Below, in pieces: positions 6,034-7,628 of a DNA stretch of 7,628 nucleotides. A program made the translations under genes and the position numbers. The notes below the pieces were generated by a model. The model ran no database searches. It was not told the DNA's origin and saw nothing but the letters and a program-made list of their open reading frames with translations. The DNA lies in contig JAFADT010000225.1 of the NCBI GenBank assembly GCA_023424585.1, positions 1-7,628 of the forward strand. Direction: 5' to 3'. The DNA comes from Pseudomonadota bacterium. Lineage in GTDB: Bacteria > Myxococcota > Myxococcia > Myxococcales > Myxococcaceae. Position 1 is the first letter of the stretch. Each line of letters opens with the position of its first letter.

Positions 6034-6048
6034 TGGACAGTCTGTCCA
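6034..6048. promoter_or_regulatory. Perfect 15-bp palindrome, candidate operator
   Basis: TGGACAG-T-CTGTCCA has 7-bp perfect arms around a single central base, about 125 bp upstream of the chosen start of the cyclic-nucleotide-binding-like gene. The 1-nt centre makes a good RNA hairpin unlikely and a dimeric protein-binding site more likely. The regulator is not identifiable. Confidence 0.4.
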
Positions 6049-6172
6049 AGGCCTGTCGTTGATGACCGTGATGGCTGGCTTTCCATGTTTCGGGATGCTA
6101 CGGAATCAGGGTCCTGGACCCCGGCGTGGACCTCCCTTGTCCGCCAGGGTGTCTGGGAGGAACGACAAGGCC

Positions 6173-7351
6173 GTGACTCCAGACGATTCGAACGTGGGTG
6201 ACGTGGCCGGGGGCCCTGGCTCCAGCGCCACGCGAGCGGTGTGGGCGCGGGTGCTGGAGGGCTCGGTGGAGGAGGCGGTGCGCGCGTACGAGGCGATGGG
6301 GGCGGGGCAGCGCGAGCGGGTCCTGGAGGAGGCGCTGGGGGTGCCCGCCGCCACGCGCACCCAGCTGGTGGAGGTGCTGCGGCAGGCGCGCGACTTCGCG
6401 GGCGCGGCGCGGCTCCTGGAGGCGGACGGGGACGACCGGGGCGCGGCGCCGCTGTACGAGCAGGCGGGGGCGCCGCTGCTGGCGGCGGAGGCGTGGCTGC
6501 GGGTGGGGGAGCAGGCCCGCGCGGCGGCGGCCTTCGAGCGGGCCGGCTCGCTGGAGCAGGCGCTGTCGCTGTACCAGGCGCTGGGCGCGCGCGAGTCGCT
6601 GGCGCACCTCCTGGGCCGCATGCACCGGCCCCTGGAGGCGGCGCGGACGTTCCGGGTGCTGGGCAACGCGCACGCGGAGCTGGAGATGCTGCGCGCGGTG
6701 CCCGTGGACGACCCGCAGCGGCCGGAGGCCGTCCTGCGCATGTGCGAGCTGCTGGACGCGGAGGGCGCGACGTGGCGCGCGCTGGTGCTGCTGGCGGACG
6801 GCATCAAGCACGCGTCCGGGGCGGGGCTGCTGCTGCTCCAGGCGGAGCAGGCGCGGCTGCTCCAGCAGCTGGGGCTCGCGTCGGCGCCGGAGGGCGCGGC
6901 CGCGGCGGAGCAGGCGCCGCCGGTGGTGGATGGCTATGGCTACCTGAAAGCCATCCCCATCTTCGATGGTCTGTCTTTGGAGGACATGCGCGACCTCTAC
7001 CGCCTGGCCCGGCCCGTCCTGGTGCCGGCGGGCACGACGGTGCTGGAGAAGGGCGCCCGGGGCATGGGGCTGGTGGTGCTGCTGGAGGGCATGGTGAGCG
7101 TGTCCACCGGCCCGGGCCGTGACGCGCGCCAGCTCAACATGCTGGGGCCGGGCGCGTTCCTGGGGGAGATCTCGCTCATCCTCGACGGCCCGGTGTCCGC
7201 GCATGTGCGCGCGCACACGGTGGTGCGCGCCCTGCGCGTCACGCGGACGGACTTCCAATACTTCCTGGAGACGCACGAGGCCGCGGCCCTGCGCATCTAC
7301 CGCCTCTTCACCCAGAGCCTGGCGGAGCGGGTGCGGGACTTGAGCAGCTGA
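6173..7351 (+). CDS. Helical-repeat protein with C-terminal cyclic-nucleotide-binding-like domain
   Basis: 392 aa from GTG 6173. Residues about 20-235 are Ala/Leu-rich paired helices recurring every 20 or so residues (AAPLYEQAGAPLLAAEAWLRVGE, then ARAAAAFERAGSLEQALSLYQALG), a TPR-like solenoid for protein contacts. Residues 257-392 (YLKAIPIFDGLSLEDM onward) match a CRP/cNMP-binding fold, with GEISLI (331-336) corresponding to the phosphate-binding cassette. Glu332 is kept, but the Arg that normally contacts the cyclic phosphate is replaced by Val341, followed by Ser342. No helix-turn-helix follows, so it is not a CRP-type transcription factor. It is probably a cytoplasmic scaffold or sensor. 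The start is uncertain: GGAGG lies 12 nt upstream of GTG 6173. ATG 6062 and TTG 6059 would add 37-38 residues with non-coding-like codon use. Confidence 0.85.
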   Translation: MTPDDSNVGDVAGGPGSSATRAVWARVLEGSVEEAVRAYEAMGAGQRERVLEEALGVPAATRTQLVEVLRQARDFAGAARLLEADGDDRGAAPLYEQAGAPLLAAEAWLRVGEQARAAAAFERAGSLEQALSLYQALGARESLAHLLGRMHRPLEAARTFRVLGNAHAELEMLRAVPVDDPQRPEAVLRMCELLDAEGATWRALVLLADGIKHASGAGLLLLQAEQARLLQQLGLASAPEGAAAAEQAPPVVDGYGYLKAIPIFDGLSLEDMRDLYRLARPVLVPAGTTVLEKGARGMGLVVLLEGMVSVSTGPGRDARQLNMLGPGAFLGEISLILDGPVSAHVRAHTVVRALRVTRTDFQYFLETHEAAALRIYRLFTQSLAERVRDLSS

Positions 7352-7407
7352 ACGTCCGCCCCCTCGAACGGGTGCGTGCGTCGCGCGGCTGGGTTACAGA
7401 GGCGCGC

Positions 7408-7628
7408 ATGGCGCATCCCCCACACGCGCGGTCCCTGAAGGCCCAGGCGGCGACGCTCGCCGCCGAGGGGAAGCTGGACGCGGCGCTGGCCGGCTACCAG
7501 GCCGCCCTGCGCGAGGCGCCGGAGGACGCGGAGATCCACCAGCGCGTCGCGGAGCTGCTGGAGTGGCTGGAGCGCGCCCCCGAGGCCGCCCGCGCCTACG
7601 ACGACGCGGCGCTCGCCTGGACCCGCGC
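7408..7628 (+). CDS. TPR-like protein, 5' part only
   Basis: The first 73 codons are visible; the gene continues past the right edge. It begins MAHPPHARSLKAQAATLAAEGK. Residues 10-44 (LKAQAATLAAEGKLDAALAGYQAALREAPEDAEI) fit a TPR helix pair, including the typical G-x-L-x-x-A-L-x-x-Y-x-x-A-L spacing and a closing P. A second repeat, RVAELLEWLERAPEAARAYDDAALAW, follows. Start ATG 7408 has AGAGG 5 nt upstream. It lies 56 bp after the previous gene on the same strand and may be co-transcribed. Since the preceding gene also has helical repeats, this could be a related protein that likewise ends in a cNMP-binding-like domain, but that part is outside the window. Confidence 0.8.
   Translation, partial: MAHPPHARSLKAQAATLAAEGKLDAALAGYQAALREAPEDAEIHQRVAELLEWLERAPEAARAYDDAALAWTR

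Larger units (their letters stand above)
5892..6172. other. Gene-free region after the zinc operon
   Basis: An open frame extends left of 6173 to a TTG at 6059. Its codons (GCT, TTT, CCA, TGT, CTA, AAT, GGT, CCT, GGA, CGT) lack the G/C third-position bias of neighbouring genes, so I treat it as non-coding leader. The region holds two hairpins and one perfect palindrome, annotated separately. I see no small gene or RNA gene in it. Confidence 0.6.

Noticed and set aside
6059..6172. N-terminal extension of the cNMP-like protein from TTG 6059 or ATG 6062
   Set aside because: Codons lack the strong G/C third-position bias, no SD is visible, and no domain is gained.
6098..7276. 392-codon minus-strand frame opposite the cNMP-like gene
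   Set aside because: Gln/Arg/His-rich shadow translation; the plus strand carries a recognisable domain and correct codon bias.

Overview
The window is very GC-rich (roughly 70% or more), with strong G/C bias at third codon positions, frequent GTG starts and densely packed genes. One protein ends in a GC-transmembrane-Arg tail of the MYXO-CTERM type. Another has an RsbRD-type N-terminus and two are helical-repeat/regulatory proteins. Together these point to a myxobacterium (Myxococcota, Myxococcus/Corallococcus-like). This is inferred from sequence character, not from a database match.

Layout. (1) 1-250, minus: the 5' end of a gene with an RsbRD-type N-terminal domain, cut by the left edge and carrying an 11-G tract. 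(2) 251-401: gene-free, with two strong hairpins that probably terminate the next operon. (3) 402-4289, minus: a tight four-gene operon read right to left. It encodes an Asp-box (BNR) beta-propeller with signal peptide and MYXO-CTERM tail, an unrecognised beta-rich lipoprotein, a YVTN-type beta-propeller lipoprotein, and a diheme cytochrome c lipoprotein. Successive genes overlap by 4 bp. Every product is predicted to be exported and lipid-anchored, three by an N-terminal lipobox and one by its C-terminal tail. (4) 4290-4473: divergent intergenic region with a candidate Fur/Zur-family operator sitting on a candidate promoter. (5) 4474-5891, plus: a two-gene zinc-starvation operon, a cysteine-free ribosomal protein L33 paralog (54 aa) overlapping a COG0523 (CobW/YciC-type) GTPase with Walker A, CxCC and NKTD motifs. 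(6) 5892-6172: gene-free, with hairpins and a perfect 15-bp palindrome. (7) 6173-7351, plus: helical-repeat protein fused to a C-terminal cyclic-nucleotide-binding-like domain. (8) 7408-7628, plus: start of a TPR-like protein, cut by the right edge.

How they work together. The plus-strand pair fits the known bacterial response to zinc shortage: a zinc-free L33 replaces the zinc-binding form and a metal-chaperone GTPase distributes scarce metal. Zur is the expected regulator. The minus-strand operon looks like a surface or periplasmic redox module in which propeller proteins and a diheme cytochrome are tethered to membrane. Its substrate is not evident. The YVTN propeller has His-rich segments that could bind metal. 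The divergent pairing with a zinc operon makes a metal-related role thinkable but unproven.
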